Assembly (NCBI GenBank): GCA_026707185.1
Contig: JAPOXI010000089.1
Coordinates: 1-26,264 of the forward strand
Length of the DNA stretch: 26,264 nt
From: Chloroflexota bacterium
GTDB taxonomy: Bacteria > Chloroflexota > UBA11872
Direction of reading: 5' to 3'
Under the pieces are notes generated by a model that was not told the origin of the DNA, did no database searches, and saw only the letters and a program-made list of their open reading frames with translations. Below are positions 9,301 through 15,717 of this stretch, in pieces (the stretch's first letter is position 1; each line of letters starts with the position of its first letter). Position numbers and translations under genes: made by a program.

Positions 9301-12300
9301 CCGGCGCTCAGCGCCGTGAACGCCACGCCCTCGGGCGGCGTCGCCTCACCGTAGTCGTCTCGCCCCCAGCAAATCGCGGTGCCGTCGCTACGTAGTCCAC
9401 AGGTGTGATAGCTATCGCTGGTGAGCGCCGTGAACCGCTCGCCGTCGGGCGGCGTCGCCTGGCCCTGCTCGTTGTAGCCCCAGCAGACCGCCACGCCGTC
9501 CGGCCGCAACCCGCACGTGTGCGAGCCGCCGCTGGTCAGCGAGGAATAGGTCTCGCCCTGCGGCGCCGCGGTCTGTCCAGCTTCGCTCGAACCCCAGCAG
9601 GCGGCCGATCCGTCCTCGCGCAGCGCGCAGACGTGCCCGTAGCCACTGCTGATGGACACAAAGCTCTGAACACTGACCGTCTCGAACTGTGAACGCACGG
9701 CCGACTCGGTCGGCGTGACGAAGCCGCTGCCCCAGCAGACGGGGCTTCCGTCCGCACGCAGCGCGCAGGTATGCACGGCACCGATGCTGATGGCGTCGAA
9801 GTGCTCGCCCGGCGGAGCCACCGCATTTCGTTCGCCCCAGCAGACCGGCGTGCCGTCGGCGCGCAGTCCGCACGCGTGATCCGGGCCGCTGCTGATCGCG
9901 ACGAAGCGGTCGACATACGGCGGCGTTGCCGTCTCGTCATCCGGATCGCCCCAGCAGAACGGGCTGCCGTCCTCGTGCAGGGCACAGGTGTAATCCGAGC
10001 CACTGCTGATGGTGGTAAACCGCGCGCCTTCCGGCGCCGAGGCCTGGCCGTCGTCATCCCGGCCCCAGCACACCGCCGACCCATCCTGGCGCAGCGAGCA
10101 CGTGTGCGTGCGCCCGCTGCTGATGGCGCTGAAGCGTTCGGTTATTGGCGGCGAGGCCTGGCCGCTGTGGTCCCTGCCCCAGCACGCGGCCGATCCGTCC
10201 TCACGCAGGGCGCAGGTATGGGCCCATCCGCTGCTGATCGCGACGAAGCGATCGCCGGCCGGCGGCTCGGTCCGGCCATCCGCTGCATCGCCCCAGCAGA
10301 CCGCCTCGCCGCTGTCGCGCAGGGCGCAGGCATGCCGCCCACCGCTGCTAACCGCAATGAACGTCCCCTCCGCAGGCGGTTCCGCCTGTCCGTAGTCGTT
10401 CAGACCCCAGCACCGCAGCGCGCCGCCTGAATCGATCGCACAGGTATATCGGTTGCCGCTGCTGGCTGAAGTCAGGGCACGATCGCTTACCGCCCAGAAT
10501 CGTTCGCGGCCGACGGATTCGAGGTCGAACCCGAGCTTTGCGGGGCCGAATCGCCAGCATGCGTAGGTGCCGTCCGACCGCAAGCCGCAGGTGAAGTTGT
10601 CGCCGCTGCTCACCGACACAAACCGTTCCCCTGGGCGGGGGGACGCCTGGCCGTAGTCCCCCCAGGGATCGGCTGCGCCCCAACATACGGGCGTGCCGTC
10701 TTCTCGCAGCGCGCAGGTGTGGTACGTGTTCGTGCTGATGTCCACGAAGCGCTCGTGCTCCGGCGGCGAGGCCTGGCCATACTCATCGCGGCCCCAGCAG
10801 ACGGCCGCGCCGTCTTCTCGCAGGGCACAGGTGTGGGTCCAGCTACTGCTGATGGTCATGAACTTCTGAGCCTCAGGCGGCGTGGCCTGACCTCCCCAGT
10901 TACTCCCCCAGCAGACGGGCGTGCCGTCCGCCCGCAGCGCACAGGCGTGGCCCCAGCCGGCACTGATGGCGCTGAATTGCTCCGTCGCCACCGCCGCCGT
11001 TTCTTCGGCGCTCTCGCGGCCCCAGCAGACCGGCGTCCCGTCCTCGCGCAGGGCGCAAGTTCGGCCGGCGCTGCTGCTGATTGAGACGAACCGCTCGCCT
11101 GCCGGCGGCGAGGATTCACCGTCCTCGTCATCCCCCCAGCAGACCGCCACGCCATCCAGGCGGATGCCGCAGGTGTTAAACGAGCCGCTGCTGATGGAGG
11201 CGAACTTCACACCGGGCGGCGGCGATGCCTGACCGTACGAGTCGTTGCCTGCGCACCAGGCGAAGCCTTCGCTGGTAATGCCGCAGACGTGTCGACCACC
11301 GCTGCTCAGGGCCACCAGCGGCGCCCCAGGGTCGTAGGGATCGGGCGGGATGGGCTCTGACCCCAGGTACCGCGCACCGGCGGGCGGGGACGCCTGCCCG
11401 TACGAATCGTCGCCCCAGCAGGCCACCGTGCCGTCGTCGGCGCGTATCCCGCAGGTGTGCCCCATCCCGCTGCTGAGCGACGCGAAGCGCTGCCCCGGCG
11501 GCGGGCTGTCCGCCAGATCGCCCCAGCACATCGGCATTCCGTCCTTCTGGAGCCCGCAGGCGTGTGCCCCGCCGCCGCTGACGGCAATGAGCCAGAGGTC
11601 CGGCGGCGGATACCTCGCGAGATTGGGAGTCTCCGAATAGCTCCCCCAGCAGACCGGCGGGCCTTCCAGCGGAACCCCGCACGTATAGCCGTGGGCCCCC
11701 TCGATCGACCCGAACGCGGCTTCTGGCGGAGCCTCCCAGCCGCCAAACGGACCCGGCCCCGGCTCCGGCCCCCAGCAGACGACGGTTCCGTCCTCGCGAA
11801 CGCCACAGGAGTGATTGGCGCCGCTGGTGATGGCCGTTAACCGCTCGTCTTCAGGCGGCGACGCCTGACCGGACTCGTCACTTCCCCAGCAGGCCACCGA
11901 GCCATCCCCACGCAGCCCGCACGTGTGCGTACCGCCGCTGCTGATGGCGGTAAAGGCCTCGCCAACCGGAGGTGAGGTCTGTCCCAACCCCACCTGCCCC
12001 AGGCTCTCGGACAGATCGCCCAGGCCAGCGCCCCAGCACGCCACGCTTCCATCGTCCCGCAGGCCGCAGCTGTGGAACCCGCCGCTGCTGATGGCCACGA
12101 AGCGTTTGCCGGCCGGCGGCGACGCCTGGCCGAAGTCAACGGGGCCGTACTCGGCCGTCTCACCAGGCGGTCCGGCCCCCCAACACAGAACGTCGCCATT
12201 CGCCCGTAGGGCACAAGCGTGAAAGTTGCCGCTGCTCACGGTCACGAACCGTTGATCCGGCTTCGGGGGCTCGGCCGCCTCCGTCGGAAGCAGCGCGGGG

Positions 12301-12437
12301 CCGGGACTGGGACCCTGCGCCTGCACCGCGGGCTGCAAGGCCGCGACCAGCCCAAGGCACACGGCCGCAAGCAACGGGCCCAGCGCCCTCAGCAGGCTGC
12401 GCCACTGAGCATGCACTGGCAGGCGGGTGCGCATCAT
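6324..12437 (-). CDS. Giant secreted RCC1-repeat protein (about 49 propeller repeats)
   Basis: A 2037-residue protein made almost wholly of RCC1-type beta-propeller repeats. A basic N-terminus and hydrophobic stretch (about 16-40) ending in AVQA-Q look like a cleavable signal peptide. A short Pro-rich linker follows, then about 49 repeats averaging 40 residues with consensus ERFxAISSGxxHTCGLRxDGTxVCWGxxxxGQASPP. Every repeat carries two cysteines; the spacing is C-x9-C in all but one, where it is C-x10-C. Hand-counting gives 49, a multiple of the seven blades of a standard RCC1 propeller. No catalytic, transmembrane or anchoring domain is present, so the protein is probably released or held by partners. 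Its stop codon overlaps the start of the LRR protein gene, which suggests coupled synthesis. The role is unknown; adhesion or ligand binding is inference. Confidence 0.9.
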   Translation of the reverse strand: MMRTRLPVHAQWRSLLRALGPLLAAVCLGLVAALQPAVQAQGPSPGPALLPTEAAEPPKPDQRFVTVSSGNFHACALRANGDVLCWGAGPPGETAEYGPVDFGQASPPAGKRFVAISSGGFHSCGLRDDGSVACWGAGLGDLSESLGQVGLGQTSPPVGEAFTAISSGGTHTCGLRGDGSVACWGSDESGQASPPEDERLTAITSGANHSCGVREDGTVVCWGPEPGPGPFGGWEAPPEAAFGSIEGAHGYTCGVPLEGPPVCWGSYSETPNLARYPPPDLWLIAVSGGGAHACGLQKDGMPMCWGDLADSPPPGQRFASLSSGMGHTCGIRADDGTVACWGDDSYGQASPPAGARYLGSEPIPPDPYDPGAPLVALSSGGRHVCGITSEGFAWCAGNDSYGQASPPPGVKFASISSGSFNTCGIRLDGVAVCWGDDEDGESSPPAGERFVSISSSAGRTCALREDGTPVCWGRESAEETAAVATEQFSAISAGWGHACALRADGTPVCWGSNWGGQATPPEAQKFMTISSSWTHTCALREDGAAVCWGRDEYGQASPPEHERFVDISTNTYHTCALREDGTPVCWGAADPWGDYGQASPRPGERFVSVSSGDNFTCGLRSDGTYACWRFGPAKLGFDLESVGRERFWAVSDRALTSASSGNRYTCAIDSGGALRCWGLNDYGQAEPPAEGTFIAVSSGGRHACALRDSGEAVCWGDAADGRTEPPAGDRFVAISSGWAHTCALREDGSAACWGRDHSGQASPPITERFSAISSGRTHTCSLRQDGSAVCWGRDDDGQASAPEGARFTTISSGSDYTCALHEDGSPFCWGDPDDETATPPYVDRFVAISSGPDHACGLRADGTPVCWGERNAVAPPGEHFDAISIGAVHTCALRADGSPVCWGSGFVTPTESAVRSQFETVSVQSFVSISSGYGHVCALREDGSAACWGSSEAGQTAAPQGETYSSLTSGGSHTCGLRPDGVAVCWGYNEQGQATPPDGERFTALTSDSYHTCGLRSDGTAICWGRDDYGEATPPEGVAFTALSAGERHTCGVRSDGVAVCWGDDEHGKSTPTQAERFVDVSSGEAHTCALRADGTPVCWGMAGSVTSPPHGVTFTDLSSGREHSCGLQADGTPVCWGSNAGGYETPGGRALAPHGEKLSAVSSGGDFTCGLRTDGTPVCWGGRFESGAPRYPPIAGGPFVAVSSGELHTCALRDDGAPLCWGDDSHGQASPPADERFVALSSGEHHTCGLREDGGAVCWGSNRNGRSTPPSGEQFTALSSGSSHSCALRADGSAACWGRNDQGQASPPAAETFVAIGSGGEHTCGLRDDGSTLCWGANDRFSSRDKPWPPEDERFVALSVGPNHTCGLRADGTFWCSTDFNQWSGEYEHERFVSISSARERLCGLREDGSVACLGDFRIYLPVNQPFVSLSSGARHTCGLREDGAILCWGQNNRGQASLEERHGTSWRGERFTAVTAGSRYACALRQDGTPTCWVAPDSTWSSPRDIPVPPDERLMSISGGSGYVCGLREDGTAVCWGEDWNGRAVPPEGEVFGAISAGSGHTCALRPDGTPVCWGSDDDGYGRNVGAASPPTGERFTTIAVGAFHTCALREDGTPVCWGSNEDGRGNPVGQASPPSGERFTTLSSGPVHTCALREDGTAVCWGENHDGRSSPPQNESFIAIDSGAEHTCGIRADGSAVCWGQNWNGQASAPAGDTFAAIGSGQDFTCALREDGTATCWGEGYLRPPDVTPPYTPPAPPLPSPLPAFVAVSCGAFHTCALSEDGQAICWGGRSGLRPVWPPEGERFVALSGGWSHTCGLREDGMAVCWGIGAAVNESPPVGETYVALSSGGSHTCGLRDDGTAVCWGSNEDGRGNPVGQAAPPSGERFTTLSSGAVHTCGLRDDGTAVCWGRDDEGQASPPADERFTAIASGGDHTCGLRADGTVLCWGDKSASYATPPVGETFVAISSDDHRTCGLRGDGTVLCWGSFRPGEDTSPDDVRVTTISLGRAHTCGLRADGTVACWGSDDEGQVWPPR
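6327..12254 (-). repeat. Tandem RCC1-like repeat array, about 49 units of roughly 120 bp
   Basis: In-frame tandem units of about 114-150 bp each encode a HTCGLR...DGT...VCWG block followed by a GQASPP-like linker. Most units are well diverged from each other. An exception is a near-identical pair of stretches 741 bp apart (6760-6839 and 7501-7580). Longer linkers occur after units 7, 21 and 42, the last Pro-rich. Confidence 0.9.
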
Positions 12438-12610
12438 CCGGTTCGGGAAGCCGTGTTCCGTTTGAAGAGACTACGCAAGCACGGCGCCATTCGTTCCCTC
12501 ACTCCGAAGATCGCGCGGCCGCGGGCGGTACGGTGGCCCTCCGCAGTCGGCTGCCCGTCAGCACCGGCGCGCCCCGGATTGGCTGCGGCACTGCTGGTCA
12601 GCCGCTAGAG

Positions 12611-12625
12611 ACGACCTCCGGTCGT
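12611..12625. other. Perfect hairpin between higA and the RCC1 gene
   Basis: ACGACC (12611-12616) and GGTCGT (12620-12625) form a perfect 6-bp stem with a 3-nt loop, starting seven bases past the higA stop. There is no T tract on either strand, so it is not a canonical intrinsic terminator. The rest of 12438-12631, which must hold the promoter of the RCC1 operon, shows no promoter I could recognise. Confidence 0.4.
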
Positions 12626-12631
12626 AGACGG

Positions 12632-12934
12632 TCAGCCCGCCGGCCGGGCCTCAAGCAACGAAGCTTCCACCGTGATCTGGTCCTGCCGTTGGCGAGCTTG
12701 CGCCAGGTCGTAGGCGGCCTGGAGACGCAACCAAAACTCGGCATTCGACCAGCCGGCCTTTTCGAGTCGAATCGCCATCTCCGGCGAAATCGCCGCGTGC
12801 CCATTCAATACGCGCGAGAGCGTATGTCTCGCCACACCCAGCCCCTTAGCCGCATCGGTCACGCTAAGGCCCAGCGGCTCAAGGCAAGTCATCCGAATAC
12901 CACGTCCCGGATGCGGGGGATCGTACATCGGCAT
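12632..12934 (-). CDS. higA: HigA family antitoxin (XRE-type helix-turn-helix)
   Basis: A 100-residue antitoxin of the HigA addiction-module family. The opening [13 protein letters not shown] is the family hallmark. The helix-turn-helix follows (about 24-50: [23 protein letters not shown]), then [32 protein letters not shown], typical of the dimerising C-terminal half. The protein should bind and neutralise HigB and repress the operon. The gene starts 16 bases after the toxin stop with an excellent ribosome binding site (AGGAG), so the order is toxin first, as in other higBA loci. Homology is clear from the sequence; activity is inferred. Confidence 0.93.
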   Translation of the reverse strand: MPMYDPPHPGRGIRMTCLEPLGLSVTDAAKGLGVARHTLSRVLNGHAAISPEMAIRLEKAGWSNAEFWLRLQAAYDLAQARQRQDQITVEASLLEARPAG

Positions 12935-12940
12935 TTATTT

Positions 12941-12945
12941 CTCCT
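12941..12945 (-). promoter_or_regulatory. Ribosome binding site of higA
   Basis: AGGAG on the minus strand, six bases before the higA ATG at 12934, lies in the short toxin-antitoxin spacer. It is much stronger than anything before the toxin start, which would favour antitoxin synthesis. Confidence 0.75.
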
Positions 12946-12950
12946 TTGAC

Positions 12951-13229
12951 CTAGTGGTAGTCGACGAAGTCCACGTCGAAGACGTCGTCACCGTCGAATC
13001 GAAAGACAATCCTCCAATTTCCAGTGATCCTCATGCTCCAGAATCCTCGAAGACGTCCCTTCAGTTGATGCAATCGAAATCCCGGAACCGCCAGGTCGTC
13101 TGGTGACCGCGCCGAGTCAAGCATCGTCAAAGCAACCCTGATTCGCTCCCGCTGATCCGCTCGCAGCCTACTGGCATCGCCTTGGTCGTGGAGCCGCTTG
13201 AGCCCACGGTGTCGGATTGTCCGAATCAC
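12951..13229 (-). CDS. higB: HigB family toxin (RelE-like mRNA interferase)
   Basis: A 92-residue RelE/HigB-type toxin, expected to cut mRNA on the ribosome. Seen: the N-terminal IRHRGLKRLHDQGDASRL, the central LAVPGFRLHQLKGRLRGFWSMRI with the HxLKG motif, NWRIVFRF, and the C-terminal VDFVDYH, all as in HigB. The length is normal for the family. The start is GTG at 13229 with no ribosome binding site. A promoter-like sequence ends only five bases before it, so the transcript may be leaderless. The upstream neighbour on the same strand is the YdeI-like gene. Confidence 0.92.
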   Translation of the reverse strand: MIRTIRHRGLKRLHDQGDASRLRADQRERIRVALTMLDSARSPDDLAVPGFRLHQLKGRLRGFWSMRITGNWRIVFRFDGDDVFDVDFVDYH

Positions 13230-13234
13230 TCTGG

Positions 13235-13263
13235 AGTGTACCGCGTATCGGTACGAGTATCAA
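13235..13263 (-). promoter_or_regulatory. Probable higBA promoter (TTGATA-17-TACACT)
   Basis: On the minus strand TTGATA (13263-13258) and TACACT (13240-13235) are separated by exactly 17 bases. They match the sigma70-type consensus at 5/6 and 4/6 positions. The -10 box ends five bases before the higB GTG, so transcription would begin at or next to the start codon. Confidence 0.6.
13238..13254. promoter_or_regulatory. Probable HigA operator palindrome
   Basis: GTACCG (13238-13243) and CGGTAC (13249-13254) form a perfect 6-bp inverted repeat with a 5-bp spacer. It overlaps the -10 box and the promoter spacer of higBA. This size and place suit an operator for the dimeric HTH antitoxin. A direct repeat GTATC (13245-13249 and 13257-13261) overlaps it. 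Confidence 0.55.
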
Positions 13264-13289
13264 AATTGACTTGGCTGGGGAGTGGGCGC

Positions 13290-13565
13290 CTAGCCAGCTG
13301 GCGATTTCAACCCGCCGGGCCTTCCCGCCCTCCAGGCCATCTTCATATACACGTCGCCCTGTTCTAGTTCGTCCAGCATCTGTTGCAGCCGGAGGGCCTT
13401 GGTCTCGGGGCGCTTGGCCCGGTCGATCCAGCCCAGGTAGTCGTTCCGCTGGTATGGAGGGCGCGCCTGGTAGGCCTCCATCAGGCCGGCATGAATCAGG
13501 GCGCGTTCAACTTCGGCAGGCATCGGGTTGAGTGGTCGGGTGAGGCGAGACGGAAGGTCAGACAT
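13290..13565 (-). CDS. YdeI/OmpD-associated (OmdA) family protein
   Basis: A protein of about 91 residues. PLNPMPAEVERAL, then EAYQARPPYQRNDYLGWIDRAKRPETKALRLQQMLDEL and a final GDVYMKMAW, are the conserved core of the YdeI/OmpD-associated ('bacteriocin-protection') family. The biochemical role of that family is poorly defined. Many members have an extra N-terminal domain; this one is the short, stand-alone form. The ATG at 13565 (MSDLPSRL) puts the conserved block near the N-terminus. An in-frame ATG at 13589 adds eight residues, and neither start has a clear ribosome binding site. It lies upstream of higB on the same strand, 60 bases away. Confidence 0.8.
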   Translation of the reverse strand: MSDLPSRLTRPLNPMPAEVERALIHAGLMEAYQARPPYQRNDYLGWIDRAKRPETKALRLQQMLDELEQGDVYMKMAWRAGRPGGLKSPAG

Positions 13566-13707
13566 CAGGCAGCCGAAGGATGGAGCCATTCGTCGCTGAG
13601 GCTACCGCAGGCCAGAACCGACGCCGGAATGCCGTGTATTCGTTGCCCAACCTGCACAGACCGTCGCATGCTGCTGAGGTTCACCACCGCAATCCAAGGA
13701 CATCCCA

Positions 13708-14916
13708 ATGCCATCCCCCGCCGCGCTCTCCTGGTGGCACGACGCCCGCTTCGGCATGTTCATCCATTGGGGTCTGTACTCCCTCCTGGCCCGCCACGAG
13801 TGGACGATGTATCAGGAGAGCATCCCTCCTGACGAATACCGCGGTCTGGCCGACCACTTCGATCCCCAGCACTACAACCCCGACGAGTGGGTGGCGCTGG
13901 CCCAGGACGCGGGCATGCGTTACATGATCCTGACCTCGCGTCACCACGAGGGCTTCAGCCTCTGGGACTCCCAGGTCTCCGACTTCACGGCTCCCAGGAC
14001 GGCCGCCAGGCGCGACCTGCTGGCCGAGTTTGTCAACGCCTGCGAGAAGCGCGGCATGCGCTACGGCTTCTACTACTCGCTGCTGGACTGGCGCTACCCG
14101 GCCTACTTCCGCGGCAAGGCCCGCGACCCGGAGGGCTGGGCGGAGTTTCTGGACTACGTCCATGCGCAGGTGCTGGAACTCTGCACTGGCTACGGCAACC
14201 TATCGGTGCTCTGGTACGACGGCGGCTGGCCCTACACGCCCGAGGACTGGAACTCGACCCCGCTCAACGCCGAAGTCCGGCTTCTGCAGCCCGACATCCT
14301 CATCAACAACCGCTCCATGCAGCCGGAGGACTTTGATACGCCCGAGCAGCACGTCACGCCCTCGGCGGATCGGCTCTGGGAAAGCTGCATGACCATGAAC
14401 ACCACCTGGGGCTACTCCACCATCGACCGCGAGTGGAAGTCCCCACGGCAGCTCATTCACTACCTGGTCACCGCGGCCAACGGCGGCGGGAACTACCTGC
14501 TGAACGTGGGCCCCGACCCCGACGGCCGCATCCCATTCGAGAGCGTGGAGCGGCTGCGCGCCATGGGCCGCTGGCTGGACGTCTACGGCGAATCGATCTA
14601 CGGCAGCGAACCGACCGCCGACCGGCTGCGCATCAGCAGCGCGGGCCGCACCCATACCAAGATCGGCAACACGCTGTACCTGCACTGCTGGCGCTGGCCC
14701 GGCGAGGAGATCGTGGTCGGCGGCGTGGGCGGACGCATCCTCAGTGCGCGCCTGCTGGGATCGGATGCGCCGGTCGCCGTGGAGCAACACGGCCACCGCG
14801 TCTGGCTGCGCGGCCTGCCGGCCTACGCTCCCGATCCCATCGACACGGTCATCGCGCTGGAGTTCGACGGCCCGCCCCAGGAGCACGACCGATTCGGCGA
14901 CGAGCCAGGAGTCTGA
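13708..14916 (+). CDS. Alpha-L-fucosidase, GH29 (first copy)
   Basis: A 402-residue GH29 enzyme, which removes terminal alpha-L-fucose with retention of configuration. Seen: FGMFIHWGLYS (15-25), SRHHEGFSLWDS (78-89), the nucleophile segment LWYDGGWP (Asp171), WESCMTMNTTWGY (224-236), and NYLLNVGPDPDGRIP near the end of the barrel. A short C-terminal beta-sandwich follows. There is no signal peptide (MPSPAALSWWHD), so it should act in the cytoplasm on imported oligosaccharides. A ribosome binding site (AAGGA at 13696-13700) supports the ATG. It is convergent with the first pcm gene, 19 bases away. The second fucosidase at 23911-25344 is a distant member of the same family, not a recent duplicate. 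Confidence 0.93.
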   Translation: MPSPAALSWWHDARFGMFIHWGLYSLLARHEWTMYQESIPPDEYRGLADHFDPQHYNPDEWVALAQDAGMRYMILTSRHHEGFSLWDSQVSDFTAPRTAARRDLLAEFVNACEKRGMRYGFYYSLLDWRYPAYFRGKARDPEGWAEFLDYVHAQVLELCTGYGNLSVLWYDGGWPYTPEDWNSTPLNAEVRLLQPDILINNRSMQPEDFDTPEQHVTPSADRLWESCMTMNTTWGYSTIDREWKSPRQLIHYLVTAANGGGNYLLNVGPDPDGRIPFESVERLRAMGRWLDVYGESIYGSEPTADRLRISSAGRTHTKIGNTLYLHCWRWPGEEIVVGGVGGRILSARLLGSDAPVAVEQHGHRVWLRGLPAYAPDPIDTVIALEFDGPPQEHDRFGDEPGV

Positions 14917-14935
14917 TCCGGGCCAGGCCGGCCGC

Positions 14936-15634
14936 TCAGCCTGCGGCGTTTTGCCCGTCGCCGGTGAGCGGCACGAAGCGCACCGGGCCAAGGTTGGTTG
15001 ACGTCTCGCCCTCGTCAGTCCGCTCCACCACCCACAGCGTCTGATCCCAGGCGCTCGATCCCACGGGAACGACCAGCCGGCCGCCGACACGCAGCTGGGG
15101 GATCAGCGGGCGCGGAATCCGGCTGGCCGCCGCCGTGACGATGATGGCGTCGTAGGGCGCGTGCTCTTCCCAGCCGAAAAAGCCGTCGGCGGTGTGTAGC
15201 TCGATGCCGCAATACCCGGCGTTCCGCAGGTTCGCCGCCGCCCAGTCCGAGAGCGCGGGGATGATCTCCACGCTGAATACCCTGGCGCCCATCTCCGCCA
15301 GCACCGCCGCCTGGTACCCCGACCCCGTCCCGACCTCCAGCACCCGGTCGCCGGACCCAATGGCCAGGGCCTCCGACATCAGCGCCACCACCAGCGGCTG
15401 CGAAATGGTCTGCCCACGGCCGATCGGCAGCGGCGCGTTGTCGTAGGCCTCGCGCTCGTCATCGGGCCTGACAAAGTGGCGGCGCTCCACCCGCTCGATG
15501 GCCGCCAGCACCGGCTCGGAATGCACGATGCCGGCCCGCCGGATCTCGGCCATCAGCTTCGCGCGCCCACGCCGCCGCTTCCAGAACACCTGGCATCCCC
15601 GGCCGTCAAAGACCCACATTTCGCAGCTTGTCAC
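14936..15634 (-). CDS. pcm: Protein-L-isoaspartate O-methyltransferase (cytoplasmic form)
   Basis: A 232-residue SAM-dependent methyltransferase that starts the repair of isoaspartyl residues in aged proteins. Seen: SEPVLAAIERVERRHFV, PLPIGRGQTISQP (the substrate-side motif), VLEVGTGSGYQAAVLAEMG (SAM-binding motif I), YDAIIVTAAASRIPRPLI and GGRLVVPVG, ending in VRFVPLTG. The GTG at 15634 has GGAG eight bases upstream (15646-15643), so I keep this start; ATG at 15619 is the alternative. The N-terminus is basic and lacks a hydrophobic stretch, so the protein is cytoplasmic. It is divergent from the rhamnosidase gene and about 67% identical, by hand alignment without gaps over 200 residues, to the lipoprotein form at 20769-21530. 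Confidence 0.92.
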   Translation of the reverse strand: MTSCEMWVFDGRGCQVFWKRRRGRAKLMAEIRRAGIVHSEPVLAAIERVERRHFVRPDDEREAYDNAPLPIGRGQTISQPLVVALMSEALAIGSGDRVLEVGTGSGYQAAVLAEMGARVFSVEIIPALSDWAAANLRNAGYCGIELHTADGFFGWEEHAPYDAIIVTAAASRIPRPLIPQLRVGGRLVVPVGSSAWDQTLWVVERTDEGETSTNLGPVRFVPLTGDGQNAAG

Positions 15635-15636
15635 AC
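15625..15636. promoter_or_regulatory. 12-bp element shared by both pcm genes (copy 1)
   Basis: AGCTTGTCACAC covers the start codon of the first pcm gene. The identical 12-mer lies at 21589-21600 in front of the second pcm gene. It could be a conserved regulatory element or a relic of the duplication. Confidence 0.3.
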
Positions 15637-15705
15637 CCTGCGCTCCGCGCGGACATCGTCGCGATGCCCTATGTTTAGAGCCGCCGACCGCGGTCCCTGC
15701 GGCGT

Positions 15706-15710
15706 GGAGG
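15706..15710 (+). promoter_or_regulatory. Ribosome binding site deciding the rhamnosidase start
   Basis: GGAGG is seven bases before the ATG at 15718 but only one base before an in-frame TTG at 15712, so the ATG is the start. Confidence 0.7.
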
Positions 15711-15717
15711 CTTGCGG

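Noticed and set aside
6327..12254. Regular 120-bp spacing considered as a CRISPR or non-coding satellite array
   Set aside because: The units vary in length, stay in one reading frame, and conserve the amino-acid pattern better than the DNA, so they are protein repeats.
12635..12649. GCCCG/CGGGC inverted repeat at the end of higA
   Set aside because: It is inside the coding end of higA, has no T tract, and similar GC palindromes are common by chance in this composition.
15712..15717. TTG at 15712 as the rhamnosidase start
   Set aside because: GGAGG is only one base upstream of it but seven bases from the ATG at 15718.
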